A DNA stretch of 64,000 nt from Streptomyces koelreuteriae (GCF_018604545.1 NZ_CP075896.1:6200001-6264000); one strand, 5' to 3'; counted from the stretch's first letter, positions 17,626 through 26,603 are shown. Numbers and translations are program-made. Notes: generated by a model not told the origin, from the sequence alone.

Positions 17626-18735
17626 TTACTGCTCGGCGGGAACCTCGGAGTCCTCCGTGCCCTCCGGCTCCACCGGCCGCTCGGACTCCTTCGGCTTCTC
17701 GGGCAGCTCCGCCGCCAGCGCCGCGGCCGCCTGCACCAGGGGGAGCGCCAGCAGCCCGCCCGCGCCCTCCCCGACGGTCACGCCCTGCGTCAGCAGCGGC
17801 TCCAGGGCCATCCGGTCCAGCGCCTTCGCCTGCCCGGGCTCACCGCTGTCGTGCGCGGCCAGCCACCAGTCCGGCGCCCGGAACGCGATCCGCTGCGCGA
17901 CCAGCGCGCACGCGGCCGTCACGACCCCGTCGAGCACCACGGGCAGCTTCCGCACGGCGCTCTGCAGCAGGAAGCCCGTCATCGCCGCGAGATCGGCCCC
18001 GCCGACCGTCGCCAGCAACTGCAACTGGTCCCCGAGCACCGGCCGGGCCCGGCGCAGCGCGTCACGGATCGCCGCGCACTTGCGCATCCACGCCAGGTCG
18101 TCGATCGCCAGCCCGCCCCGCCCGGTGACGACCGACGCGTCGACCCCGCAGAGCGCCGCGACCAGCACGCCCGCGGCCGTCGTCCCGCCGACGCTGACAT
18201 CGCCGAGCACCACCAGATCCGTACCGGAGTCGGCCTCCTCGTCGGCCACCGCGACCCCGGCCAGGAACGCCGCCTCGGCCTCCTCGGCCGTCAGCGCGTC
18301 CTCGATGTCGATCCGCCCGCTGCCGCGCCGCACCCGATGCCGTACGACATCCTCGGGCAGGGTCTCCGGATCGCAGTCCAGGCCCATGTCGACGATCCGC
18401 ACCGGCACGCCGAGCCGCCGCGCGAGCACCGAGACGGGCCGGCCGCCCTCCAGCACCTCGCGCGCCAACTCCCCGGCACCGCCCGCAGGACGGGCCGAGA
18501 CACCCAGCTCCGCGACGCCGTGGTCACCGGCGAAGAGCACCACCCGCGGCCGTTCGACCGGACGCACCGGCACCGCGGACTGCGCCGCCGCCAGCCACTC
18601 ACCCAGGTCGTCGAGCCGGCCCAGCGACCCTGGCGGCACGATCTGCCGCTCCCGGCGTGCCTCGGCGTCACGGCGGATCCCGCCGTCCGGACGCTCGATC
18701 AGATCGGTGAAGTCGTCGAGATTAAGCGAGCTCAT
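17626..18735 (-). CDS. cobT: Nicotinate-nucleotide--dimethylbenzimidazole phosphoribosyltransferase
   Basis: A 369-residue cytosolic enzyme that makes alpha-ribazole phosphate for the lower ligand of cobalamin. The N-terminal PPGSLGRLDDLG motif and the C-terminal GEGAGGLLALPLVQAA, which contains the catalytic Glu region, identify CobT. The last 35 residues are an extra acidic Pro/Glu tail. I chose the ATG at 18735 (MSSLNLDDFTDLIERPDG) because upstream residues are not CobT-like. It is divergent from a methyltransferase gene. Confidence 0.92.
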   Translation of the reverse strand: MSSLNLDDFTDLIERPDGGIRRDAEARRERQIVPPGSLGRLDDLGEWLAAAQSAVPVRPVERPRVVLFAGDHGVAELGVSARPAGGAGELAREVLEGGRPVSVLARRLGVPVRIVDMGLDCDPETLPEDVVRHRVRRGSGRIDIEDALTAEEAEAAFLAGVAVADEEADSGTDLVVLGDVSVGGTTAAGVLVAALCGVDASVVTGRGGLAIDDLAWMRKCAAIRDALRRARPVLGDQLQLLATVGGADLAAMTGFLLQSAVRKLPVVLDGVVTAACALVAQRIAFRAPDWWLAAHDSGEPGQAKALDRMALEPLLTQGVTVGEGAGGLLALPLVQAAAALAAELPEKPKESERPVEPEGTEDSEVPAEQ

Positions 18736-18891
18736 TCGCCGAACAGTACCGGCACCGATCGAACAGCACGGCGCCACATCGCGACTCCGTCACGGCGACG
18801 TCGTTGCACCCAAGATCGGCATCCCATACGTTCCCGTTTGCAGCGGATTGTCGTACGTCCCTGCCGTACGCCTCGCGCCCGGGAGCCGCCC

Positions 18892-19929
18892 ATGCCCGAA
18901 CTTCCCGCCCCCTCCGTCCCCCAGGCGCCCGCGCCGGTGCACGAACCGCGCCGCGAGGACTGCCCCTGGTGCGGCTCCGGCCGGCTGCGCAACCGGCTGC
19001 GCACCGGTGACCTGCGGCAGTACAAGCCGGGCAGCTTCACCGTCGACGACTGCCGCGACTGCGGCCACACCTTCCAGAACCCCCGCCTCACGGCCGAGGG
19101 CCTCGCCCACTACCACCGGACCGTGCGCGGGGCGCCCCTGGACCCCACGGCCGACGCCCTCGTCGCCCTGCGCGGCAGCCGGCAGCGCCATCTGTCGGCC
19201 GTCCGGGCGATGCGGCCGTTCGGGGAGCCGGAGAGCTGGCTGGACGTCGGGACGGGCAGCGCGCGTTTCCCGGCGACGGCCCGGGAGTTCTTCCCCTACA
19301 CCTCCTTCGACGGCCTGGACGTCAACCCCGACGTGACCCGGGCCGTCGCGGCCGAACGCGTCGAGGAGGCCCACGTCGGCCGCCTGTCGGACCCCCGGAT
19401 CTCGGGCCCGCTGCGCGCCCGCTACGACGTCGTCAGCATGCTCCACCACCTGGAGGGCGCCCCCGACCCCCGCGCCGAACTCCGCGCCGCCCTCCATGTC
19501 CTGCGCCCCGGCGGCCACCTGCTCGTCGAGACCCTCGACCCCCGCAGCGTCTTCGCCGCGCTCCTCGGCCGCTGGTGGCTCCCCTACGACCAGCCCCGCC
19601 ACCTCCACCTGCTGCCCCCGCGCAACCTCCGGGCCGAACTGGAGACGACCGGCTGCACGGTCCTCACCCTCGACCACCGCCCCACCCACATCCCCCACGA
19701 CCTCTCCGGCGCGACCTCCCTGGCCCTCTCCCACGCCCTCCCCACCCCGGACACCCCCTGGCGAGCGATCCCCCCACCCCCCTTCCAACGCCACGCCAGG
19801 GAGGCCCTGCTACGAGCGGGCCTTCCCCTGGTGGGGCTGGCGGCCCTGGCGGACCACGCACTGGCTCCGCTGGCCCGCCGCACACGGATGGCGAACACGT
19901 ACAGGGTGATCGCCCGCAAACCGGCCTAA
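18892..19929 (+). CDS. Class I SAM-dependent methyltransferase with N-terminal zinc-finger-like segment
   Basis: A 345-residue protein. Residues 20-60 carry two Cys pairs (CPWC and CRDC), a zinc-ribbon arrangement seen in methyltransferases with a Methyltransf_13-type N-terminus. The Rossmann SAM site is WLDVGTGSARF near residue 115, followed by VVSMLHHLEG and LRPGGHLLVET. The ATG at 18892 has GGGAG six bases upstream. It lies among cobalamin genes, but the substrate cannot be told. Confidence 0.85.
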   Translation: MPELPAPSVPQAPAPVHEPRREDCPWCGSGRLRNRLRTGDLRQYKPGSFTVDDCRDCGHTFQNPRLTAEGLAHYHRTVRGAPLDPTADALVALRGSRQRHLSAVRAMRPFGEPESWLDVGTGSARFPATAREFFPYTSFDGLDVNPDVTRAVAAERVEEAHVGRLSDPRISGPLRARYDVVSMLHHLEGAPDPRAELRAALHVLRPGGHLLVETLDPRSVFAALLGRWWLPYDQPRHLHLLPPRNLRAELETTGCTVLTLDHRPTHIPHDLSGATSLALSHALPTPDTPWRAIPPPPFQRHAREALLRAGLPLVGLAALADHALAPLARRTRMANTYRVIARKPA

Positions 19930-19948
19930 CCGCGAGCCGCCCCCCCCC

Positions 19949-20026
19949 GCTGCGGGCATGCGTGCCGCTAGGGGCGGCACGGGTGGGCGCAGCGGCACCC
20001 CGCTACGCCGGGCTGCGCACCCACCT
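19949..20026. repeat. Dispersed repeat family B, copy 1 (78 bp)
   Basis: Starts GCTGCGGGCATGCGTGCCGC and includes the hairpin GTGCCGC/GCGGCAC at 19962-19980. It matches the copy at 24547-24624 with only a few differences. It lies between convergent genes and probably acts as a terminator. Confidence 0.75.
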
Positions 20027-20053
20027 GCCCCAGCCCAAGGCGGCCCGCACGGC

Positions 20054-21253
20054 TCACCCCCGCAGCACCACAACCTGCCCCGCCACCACCAACAGCACCT
20101 GCTCACACTGCTCAGCGAACCCCGCGTTCAGCCGCCCGAGTTCATCCCGATACCGCCGCCCCGACGCGGTCGCCGGCACAATCCCCGACCCCACCTCGTT
20201 CGACACGGCGACAACAGCCCGCCGACTCGAACGCACCGCTTCCGTCAACTCCCGCACCCGCTCCCGCAACGCCTTCTCCCCCCGCTCCGCCCACACCGCG
20301 TCGTCCCACGCCCCGACGGAGTCCATCGCGTCCGTCAGCCACAACGACAGACAGTCGACCAGCAGCGGCGGCCCCTCCTCCGCCAGCAACGGCACCAGAT
20401 CGCAGGTCTCCACCGTCCGCCACGACCCCGGCCGCCGCTCCCGATGCGCGGCCACCCGCACCGACCACTCGGTGTCCCCGTTGCGCGACCCGCCCGTCGC
20501 CACGTACAGCACGTCGGGAAAGGCCTCCAGCCGCCGCTCGGCCTCCACGGACTTGCCCGACCGCGCCCCGCCCAGCACCAGCGTGCGCCGAGGTACGTCC
20601 GGCACGTCCTCGTACGCCCCCACCGCCAGCGTCGCCCCGTCCGGCACCGCCCGCGCCCCGGCCGCCGCGAGCCGCCGCCCGAGTTCGGGGCCCGGCGGCA
20701 CGTCATGGTCCAGATGGACGGCGACCACATCGGTCGTCGGCCCCACCGCCCCCACGGCCCGCAGTTTCGCCAACGCGTCCGGCCGCCCTCCGACATCCGC
20801 GAGCACCATGTCGTACGGCTCGGAGAGCTCCGCCAGCCCCGCCGGCGCCCCGCCCGGCGGCAGATACAGCAGCCGCTGCCCCTCCGGCCCGGTCACCGCG
20901 TACCCCGTGCCCGGCGCGTCCATCGCCACCGCCCGCACCCGGTGCCCCGTCAGCAGCGTCAACTCCTGCCCGTCCGGCACCCGTCCGGGCTGCGGCACCC
21001 CGGCCGGCACCTCGACCGCGGGCCCGTCATGCGGATGCGACAACAGCACCTGCCGCACACCGGTCAGCGAACGCCCCGCCCGAGCCGCCGCGAACGCCGC
21101 ACCGGGCGTCAGATCAAGCAACAACGCCCCGTCCAGCAGCAACGCGGTAGCCGCCCGAGAATCCGGCCCAAGAGCCGCCGAACAATTAGCACAGGGACAG
21201 TCGGGCCGGGGAAGCCCCGCAGGAGCGCCAGTACCGAGCAGAGTAAGTTCCAC
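20054..21253 (-). CDS. cobU: Metallo-beta-lactamase-like domain fused to CobU (adenosylcobinamide kinase/guanylyltransferase)
   Basis: A 399-residue fusion. The C-terminal half (about 225-399) is CobU, which phosphorylates adenosylcobinamide and adds GMP: P-loop LGGARSGKS, LLVDCLSLWLT and VSNEVGSGIVP. The N-terminal half resembles PhnP/PqqB-type beta-lactamase folds: LTLLGTGAPAGLP, a CPCANC knuckle and SHPHDG where HxHxDH is expected, so the metal site is degenerate. The GTG at 21253 (VELTLLG) is preceded by GGGGG. An in-frame ATG upstream would add a non-family extension. It works with cobS and cobT in the window. Confidence 0.88.
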   Translation of the reverse strand: MELTLLGTGAPAGLPRPDCPCANCSAALGPDSRAATALLLDGALLLDLTPGAAFAAARAGRSLTGVRQVLLSHPHDGPAVEVPAGVPQPGRVPDGQELTLLTGHRVRAVAMDAPGTGYAVTGPEGQRLLYLPPGGAPAGLAELSEPYDMVLADVGGRPDALAKLRAVGAVGPTTDVVAVHLDHDVPPGPELGRRLAAAGARAVPDGATLAVGAYEDVPDVPRRTLVLGGARSGKSVEAERRLEAFPDVLYVATGGSRNGDTEWSVRVAAHRERRPGSWRTVETCDLVPLLAEEGPPLLVDCLSLWLTDAMDSVGAWDDAVWAERGEKALRERVRELTEAVRSSRRAVVAVSNEVGSGIVPATASGRRYRDELGRLNAGFAEQCEQVLLVVAGQVVVLRG

Positions 21254-21293
21254 GCCCCCGATTCTCACCCGTGACCATGGGTCATGCGTGACG

Positions 21294-21350
21294 GAGACGC
21301 CCCAAGGGGCGCGGGGAACTGCGCGACCAGCCCAATACGACCCGCACACA
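21294..21350. repeat. Dispersed repeat family A
   Basis: CCCCAAGGGGCGCGGGGAAC and TGCGCGACCAGCCC lie upstream of the CobU fusion and before the small gene at 21476. Confidence 0.7.
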
Positions 21351-21475
21351 CCCAAGAACCCGCACTCCCGCAACGCTTATAACGCCCCACCCAGCGGAAC
21401 GCTTACGCTCGGGGACAGGAGCCGGACCAAGATCCGGCTCCTGCTGTGCAAGGTGCTCACACATGGGAGGCGTAC

Positions 21476-21688
21476 ATGGCGGCATGGACGTGGCGGTTCG
21501 AGAAGACCGACGGGACTGAGGTCCAGCCCGCGGTGCCGCCGGAGGACTTCCCCACCCAGGGGGACGCCGAGTCCTGGATCGGCGAGCACTGGAAGGCCCT
21601 GCAGGAGGGCGGTGCCGACCAGGTGCGTCTGTTCGAGGACGCCACGGAGATCTACGGCCCGATGAGTCTGCACGCGGCCGAGGCGTGA
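21476..21688 (+). CDS. Small conserved-type hypothetical protein (70 aa)
   Basis: A 70-residue acidic, soluble protein (MAAWTWRFEKTDGTEVQPAV at the start) with a strong ribosome-binding site GGGAGG five bases before the ATG. Trp residues are frequent. No domain or function is recognised. It stands alone between a repeat and a convergent methyltransferase gene. Confidence 0.8.
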   Translation: MAAWTWRFEKTDGTEVQPAVPPEDFPTQGDAESWIGEHWKALQEGGADQVRLFEDATEIYGPMSLHAAEA

Positions 21689-21745
21689 GCCCGGGGCGGG
21701 GGCCGAAGGCCCTCGCCCACCCCCTCTTCCATGGCCCCGGGGGCG

Positions 21746-22534
21746 TCAGCCCCGCACACCGCACAGGTGCAGCAGCGCCGCCACCCCGCGGTACGGATCC
21801 GTCCGCCCGGCCTTCTCCTCCACCGCGAGCAGCGTCCGGGCGTCACCCGGGACCTCCGCGTCGTCCGCCGCCGAGTCGGTGAACACGCTCACCCCGTACC
21901 AGGCGTGCAGCGGCGCCCCGATGCCCGCGAGCGTGGACGTCAGATCCTTCAGCCGGTCGGCCCGTACGTCGAGCCCCAGCCGGTTGCGGTAGGCGGTCGT
22001 GTCGAAGGCGGTCAGCGCGTCGGCCCACGCGCCGGACAGCCCCGGCCGCAGGGCGAGCGCGTCCCCGTTGCGCACGAGCAGGGACAGCAGTCCGCCGTGC
22101 GCGAGCATCCGGGCGAGACCCGCCAGCAGCGGGTCGGGCTCCTCGACGTGCATGAGCACGCCATGACACAGGACCACGTCGAAGGCGCCCGGCAGGAAGT
22201 GCACACCGGTGTCCCGGCCGTCGCCCTCGATGATCCGCATCCGCTTCCGGATGCCCTCGGGTTCCCCCGCGAGGGACTCCCGGGCCACGGCGACCATCCT
22301 CGGGTCCTGCTCCAGACCGGTCACCTGGTGCCCGGCCCGGGCCAGCCGCAGCGCCTGCGTGCCTCGGCCCATGCCCACGTCGAGCACCCGCAGCCGCTGC
22401 CCGACCGGGAACCGCCCGGATATCTGTTCGTCCAGCTGCCGGGCGACCAGCTCCTGCCGGACCACATCGCGCAACCCGCCCGGCCCGGTCACCGGGGCTT
22501 TCGCCGCGCTCTCGGAAAACGGCGTCGTGGTCAG
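21746..22534 (-). CDS. Class I SAM-dependent methyltransferase, likely CTG start
   Basis: A 262-residue methyltransferase. The SAM site is VLDVGMGRGTQALRLA near residue 48, followed by GLEQDPRMV, an acidic segment IIEGDGRDTG and VVLCHGVLMHVEEPD, a UbiE/CmoM-like pattern. The best start is the CTG at 22532-22534: GGAGAG lies five bases upstream and the codon overlaps the stop of the DUF3043 gene as CTGA. A GTG at 22492 is the alternative and would remove 14 residues. CmoM-like tRNA modification is possible but not shown. Confidence 0.82.
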   Translation of the reverse strand: MTTTPFSESAAKAPVTGPGGLRDVVRQELVARQLDEQISGRFPVGQRLRVLDVGMGRGTQALRLARAGHQVTGLEQDPRMVAVARESLAGEPEGIRKRMRIIEGDGRDTGVHFLPGAFDVVLCHGVLMHVEEPDPLLAGLARMLAHGGLLSLLVRNGDALALRPGLSGAWADALTAFDTTAYRNRLGLDVRADRLKDLTSTLAGIGAPLHAWYGVSVFTDSAADDAEVPGDARTLLAVEEKAGRTDPYRGVAALLHLCGVRG

Positions 22535-23130
22535 GGCCGCTCTCCGCGCTTGACCTGCGGCTTCGGCAGCCGGAGCCGGCGCATCTGGAGGGAGCGCATC
22601 AGGGCGTAGGCGACCGCGCCCCGCTTGTTCTCGCCGGCGAACCGCTCGGCGAGCTGCTTCTTCAGGCGGAAGGCGGAGAGGAACGAGTCGAGCACGATCA
22701 GCACGATCACCACGAGCCACAGCAGCAGCGCGATGTTCTGCAGCGCGGGCACGCGCACCATGCTCAGCACGAGGATGACCACGGCCATCGGCAGGAAGAA
22801 CTCCGCGATGTTGAACCGCGAGTCGACGAAGTCGCGCGCGAACCGGCGGACCGGTCCCTTGTCGCGGGCGGGCAGATACCGCTCGTCGCCGCTGGCCAGC
22901 GCCTGACGCTGGCGCTCCATCGCGGTACGGCGCTCCGCGCGCTGTCGCTTGGCGGCCTCCTTGCGCGTCGTCGACGTGTTGGCCACGCTGCGGCGCTGCG
23001 ACTGGGCCGCACTGCGCTTGGGCGTGGGGCGGCCCTTGCGGGCCTCGGGGTGACGGGGCTGACTGGAGTCGGTCTCCGGCGCCTTCACGGCGTCCTGGGC
23101 CTTCTCATCCTTCGCACGGCTACGGAACAC
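22531..23130 (-). CDS. DUF3043 domain membrane protein
   Basis: A 199-residue protein starting at the GTG at 23130 (VFRSRAKDEKAQD). Residues 1-100 are strongly basic and hydrophilic with many Lys, Arg and Gln. Two hydrophobic segments follow near 115-160 (LPMAVVILVLSMV and IALLLWLVVIVLIVL), then a basic C-terminus. The pattern PKRSAAQSQRR and KGPVRRFARDFVDSRF fits the actinobacterial DUF3043 family of unknown function. Its stop overlaps the start of the methyltransferase gene, so the two are coupled. Confidence 0.85.
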   Translation of the reverse strand: MFRSRAKDEKAQDAVKAPETDSSQPRHPEARKGRPTPKRSAAQSQRRSVANTSTTRKEAAKRQRAERRTAMERQRQALASGDERYLPARDKGPVRRFARDFVDSRFNIAEFFLPMAVVILVLSMVRVPALQNIALLLWLVVIVLIVLDSFLSAFRLKKQLAERFAGENKRGAVAYALMRSLQMRRLRLPKPQVKRGERP

Positions 23131-23433
23131 AAAACCCAAGGGTAAGGGCTTCCGGGCATGGACCCCAGTCCCGTGGGGAACGATCCGGCAACACCAGTCG
23201 TCTGTATGGGGACAGAGGGGACGATGTGTACGGCTCCGGTCGTTTCCCGGGATGTATGCCTCCGGTAACCCGGGGATCACCTACTCCCTACGCCGGAGCG
23301 GTGCCGTCCACAGTCGTCCTTGGGGATGAGCGCATCCGTCCCCGAACAGTGCGGTAATGGATGCAGGGCCCGTACTGTGGGTTCTGTCGCAGGAGCTGGA
23401 GCCGGTTCGGTCAGAAGGGGGCGCGCGAAGCCC
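23131..23433. other. Divergent region between the DUF3043 gene and pspA
   Basis: No convincing coding frame. It should contain the promoters of both flanking genes. I see no long palindrome; a short CCCC-n7-GGGG dyad lies near 23163-23177. Confidence 0.3.
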
Positions 23434-24237
23434 ATGAGCGGTGTCATGAAGCGTATGGGGATGATCTTCCGCGCGAAGGCGAACAAGGCCCTTGACCGGG
23501 CCGAGGACCCGCGCGAGACCCTCGATTACTCGTACCAGAAGCAGCTGGAGCTCCTCCAGAAGGTGCGCCGCGGCGTCGCCGACGTGGCGACCAGCCGCAA
23601 GCGCCTGGAACTGCAGCTCGCCCAGCTGAACAAGCAGTCCTCCACGCTGGAGGACCAGGGCCGCAAGGCGCTCGCGCTGGGCCGTGAGGACCTGGCCCGT
23701 GAGGCGCTGTCCCGCCGGGCCGCCCTCCAGCAGCAGGTGACCGACCTGGAGACCCAGCACGCGACGCTGCAGGGCGAGGAGGAGAAGCTCACTCTCGCGG
23801 CCCAGCGGCTCCAGGCCAAGGTCGACGCCTTCCGTACGAAGAAGGAGACGATCAAGGCGACGTACACGGCGGCCCAGGCGCAGACCCGGATCGGCGAGGC
23901 CTTCTCCGGCATCTCGGAGGAGATGGGCGACGTCGGCCTGGCGATCCAGCGCGCCGAGGACAAGACGGCCCAGCTCCAGGCCCGCGCCGGCGCGATCGAC
24001 GAACTGCTCGCCTCCGGGGCGCTGGACGACCCCTCCGGCATGCACAAGGACGACATCCAGGCCGAGCTGGACCGGCTCTCCGGTGGTACGGATGTAGAGC
24101 TGGAACTGCAGCGGATGAAGCAGGAGCTGGCCGGGGGCCCCGCCGCCGACCAGCAGGCCATCGAAGGTGGCACGAGCCAGTCGCAGCAGCAGGACCGGCA
24201 GCAGTCGCAGGACACCCCGCGCTTCGACAAGCAGTAG
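23434..24237 (+). CDS. pspA: Phage shock protein A / IM30 family (ESCRT-III-like)
   Basis: A 267-residue, almost wholly alpha-helical protein that binds and stabilises stressed membranes. The N-terminus (MKRMGMIFRAKANKALDRAEDP) fits the PspA amphipathic helix. Residues about 30-200 form a long coiled coil rich in Glu, Arg, Gln and Leu. The last 40 residues are a Gln/Asp-rich tail that is longer than in E. coli PspA. The ATG at 23434 is chosen; a second ATG at 23446 is possible. pspAA follows 23 bp downstream. Confidence 0.93.
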   Translation: MSGVMKRMGMIFRAKANKALDRAEDPRETLDYSYQKQLELLQKVRRGVADVATSRKRLELQLAQLNKQSSTLEDQGRKALALGREDLAREALSRRAALQQQVTDLETQHATLQGEEEKLTLAAQRLQAKVDAFRTKKETIKATYTAAQAQTRIGEAFSGISEEMGDVGLAIQRAEDKTAQLQARAGAIDELLASGALDDPSGMHKDDIQAELDRLSGGTDVELELQRMKQELAGGPAADQQAIEGGTSQSQQQDRQQSQDTPRFDKQ

Positions 24238-24260
24238 GGGCCCACGCCTAGGAGGGCGAC

Positions 24261-24539
24261 ATGATCGTACGGATCATGGGGGAGGGCCAGGTGAGGCTGG
24301 CCGACGGCCACCTCACCGAGCTGAACAAGCTGGACGACGAGCTCCTGGCGGAAATGGAGAACGGCGACGGTCCGGCCTTCCGCCGCACCCTCCAGGCCCT
24401 GCTGACCAGAGTCCGCGACCTCGGCGACCCCCTCCCGGACGACTCTCTGGAGCCATCCGAACTGATCCTCCCGTCCCCCGACGCGACCCTGGAGGAGGTC
24501 CGGGACTTCCTGAGCGACGACGGCCTGATCCCCGGCTGA
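24261..24539 (+). CDS. pspAA: PspA-associated protein PspAA
   Basis: A 92-residue acidic protein with the PspAA pattern: MIVRIMGEGQVRLADGHL at the start, then LNKLDDELL and a C-terminal LEEVRDFLSDDGLIPG. The family is found next to pspA in actinobacteria and is thought to modulate membrane-stress signalling. An AGGAGG ribosome-binding site precedes the ATG. It is in an operon with pspA and is followed by repeat B. Confidence 0.9.
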   Translation: MIVRIMGEGQVRLADGHLTELNKLDDELLAEMENGDGPAFRRTLQALLTRVRDLGDPLPDDSLEPSELILPSPDATLEEVRDFLSDDGLIPG

Positions 24540-24546
24540 TTGCTTA

Positions 24547-24624
24547 GCTGCGGGCATGCGTGCCGCAAGGGGCGGCACGGGTGGGCGCAGCGGCACCCCG
24601 CGCCGCCGGGTTGCGGACCCACCC
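24547..24624. repeat. Dispersed repeat family B, copy 2 (78 bp)
   Basis: Begins GCTGCGGGCATGCGTGCCGC like copy 1 at 19949 and follows the pspAA stop directly. The GTGCCGC/GCGGCAC hairpin at its start may end the pspA-pspAA transcript. Confidence 0.75.
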
Positions 24625-24702
24625 GACCCGAGCCCCGACGCCGAGCACCTCACACCCGGCCCCCATACCCCCGCACACCCCGCCCAGCTACCGTAAACAG
24701 CC

Positions 24703-25923
24703 GTGAGCACACTCGCGCGGGTCAGAGTCCAAGCCAAGGCACACCCCCTGGCCGTGGACGCCGTCCTGGCCACCGCAGTCCTGGCCTGCATGGTCGCCGG
24801 CTCCTTCGTGGAGCCCAGGCACCGCGACACCGTCAATTGGGCCCTGCGCACCCCCGACCCCCTCAGCCTCGTCCTCATGGTCCTCGGCGCCGCCGCGCTG
24901 GTCTTCCGCCGCCGCGCCCCCATGACGGTCCTGGCCCTCACCGGCACGGTCTCCGTCGTGGAGTCCGTCACCGGCGACCCCCGCACCCCCGTCGCCATGT
25001 CGGCCGTCATCGCCCTGTACACCGTCGCCTCCACCACCGACCGCCCCACCACCTGGCGGGTCGGCCTGCTCACCACGACCGTGCTGACCGGCACCGCCAT
25101 GGCCGCCGGCACCCTGCCCTGGTACGCCCAGGAGAACCTCGGCATCGTGGCCTGGGCCGGCATCGGCGCCACCGCCGGCGACGCCGTCCGCAGCCGCCGC
25201 GCCTTCATCCAGGCCATCCGGGAACGCGCGGAACGCGCGGAACGCACCCGCGAGGAGGAGGCCCGCCGCCGGGTCGCCGAGGAACGCCTGCGCATCGCCC
25301 GGGATCTGCACGACGTCGTCGCCCACCACATCGCCCTGGTCAACGTCCAGGCCGGCGTCGCCGCCCACGTCATGGACAAACGCCCCGACCAGGCCAAGGA
25401 AGCGCTCGCGCACGTCCGGGAGGCCAGCCGCTCCGCCCTCAACGAGCTGCGGGCCACCGTCGGCCTGCTCCGGCAGTCCGGCGACCCGGAGGCCCCCACC
25501 GAACCCGCCCCCGGCCTGGACCGCCTCGACGAACTCGCCGGCACCTTCCGCAACGCCGGACAGCGCATCGAGGTGGCCCGCACCGACCAGGGCACCGCCC
25601 TGCCCGCGGCCGTAGACCTGGCCGCCTACCGGATCATCCAGGAGGCCCTGACGAACGTGCAGAAGCACGCCGGGTCGCACGCCAAGGCCGAGGTGAGCGT
25701 CGTACGGGTCGGACCGAACATCGAGATCACCGTGCTCGACGACGGCAGCGGCGAGGACGCGGACCCGGGCAACGGCGGCGGGCACGGCCTGCTCGGCATG
25801 CGGGAGCGCGTCACCGCCCTGCGCGGCACCCTCACCACCGGTCCCCGCTACGGCGGCGGCTTCCGCGTCCATGCGATCCTGCCCGTCAAGAACCGCACAC
25901 CGACCGGGGAGGACCCCGCATGA
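24703..25923 (+). CDS. Two-component sensor histidine kinase, NarL/DesK (HisKA_3) type
   Basis: A 406-residue membrane kinase. Residues about 15-165 hold four to five hydrophobic segments with very short loops, so the signal is probably membrane-borne. A short coiled coil (about 165-195) leads to the HisKA_3 motif ARDLHDVVAHH, with phospho-acceptor H203. The ATPase domain has EALTNVQKHAG (N box) and GHGLLGMRERV (G box). The GTG at 24703 lacks a clear Shine-Dalgarno, and a TACCGT box ends 8 bp upstream, so a leaderless message is possible. It overlaps the response regulator gene by 4 bp. Confidence 0.92.
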   Translation: MSTLARVRVQAKAHPLAVDAVLATAVLACMVAGSFVEPRHRDTVNWALRTPDPLSLVLMVLGAAALVFRRRAPMTVLALTGTVSVVESVTGDPRTPVAMSAVIALYTVASTTDRPTTWRVGLLTTTVLTGTAMAAGTLPWYAQENLGIVAWAGIGATAGDAVRSRRAFIQAIRERAERAERTREEEARRRVAEERLRIARDLHDVVAHHIALVNVQAGVAAHVMDKRPDQAKEALAHVREASRSALNELRATVGLLRQSGDPEAPTEPAPGLDRLDELAGTFRNAGQRIEVARTDQGTALPAAVDLAAYRIIQEALTNVQKHAGSHAKAEVSVVRVGPNIEITVLDDGSGEDADPGNGGGHGLLGMRERVTALRGTLTTGPRYGGGFRVHAILPVKNRTPTGEDPA

Positions 25924-26603
25924 CCATCCGTGTCCTGCTCGCCGACGACCAGACGCTGCTGCGCAGCGCCTTCCGAGTGCTCGTCGACTCCGAGCCCGAC
26001 ATGGAGGTGGTGGGGGAGGCGTCCGACGGCGCGGAAGCGGTGCGGATGACCAAGGAACTGCACGCCGACGTCGTCCTCATGGACATCCGGATGCCCGGCA
26101 CCGACGGTCTCGCCGCGACCCGCATGATCAGCGCCGACCCCGAACTGGGCGACGTCCGCGTGGTCATCCTGACGACGTTCGAGGTCGACGACTACGTCGT
26201 GCAGTCACTGCGCGCCGGGGCCTCCGGCTTCCTCGGCAAGGGCTCCGAGCCCGAGGAGCTGCTGACCGCCATCCGGACCGCCGCGGGCGGCCAGGCCCTG
26301 CTGTCCCCGGCGGCCACCACGGGCCTCATCGCCCGCTTCCTCGCCCAGGACCCGGCCGACGACGGCGAGCGCGACCCGGCCCGCGCCGAGCGGCTCGACT
26401 CGCTGACCGGACGGGAGCGCGAAGTGCTCGTCCAGGTCGCCGGCGGGCACTCCAACGACGAGATCGCCGAGCGTCTGGAGGTCAGCCCGCTGACGGTGAA
26501 GACGCACGTCAACCGGGCCATGGCCAAGCTGGGCGCCCGGGACAGGGCCCAGCTCGTGGTCACTGCGTACGAGTCCGGACTGGTCCGTCCAAGGGTGGAG
26601 TGA
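25920..26603 (+). CDS. Response regulator, NarL/LuxR family
   Basis: A 227-residue regulator. The receiver domain (1-125) has the acidic pair D9-D10, phospho-acceptor D55 in VVLMDIRMPG and Lys in GFLGKGS. The LuxR helix-turn-helix (about 160-220) reads LTGREREVLVQVAGGHSN with TVKTHVNRAMAKLG. Its ATG overlaps the kinase stop (ATGA). It may control the RND transporter 160 bp downstream; that is inference from position. Confidence 0.94.
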   Translation: MTIRVLLADDQTLLRSAFRVLVDSEPDMEVVGEASDGAEAVRMTKELHADVVLMDIRMPGTDGLAATRMISADPELGDVRVVILTTFEVDDYVVQSLRAGASGFLGKGSEPEELLTAIRTAAGGQALLSPAATTGLIARFLAQDPADDGERDPARAERLDSLTGREREVLVQVAGGHSNDEIAERLEVSPLTVKTHVNRAMAKLGARDRAQLVVTAYESGLVRPRVE

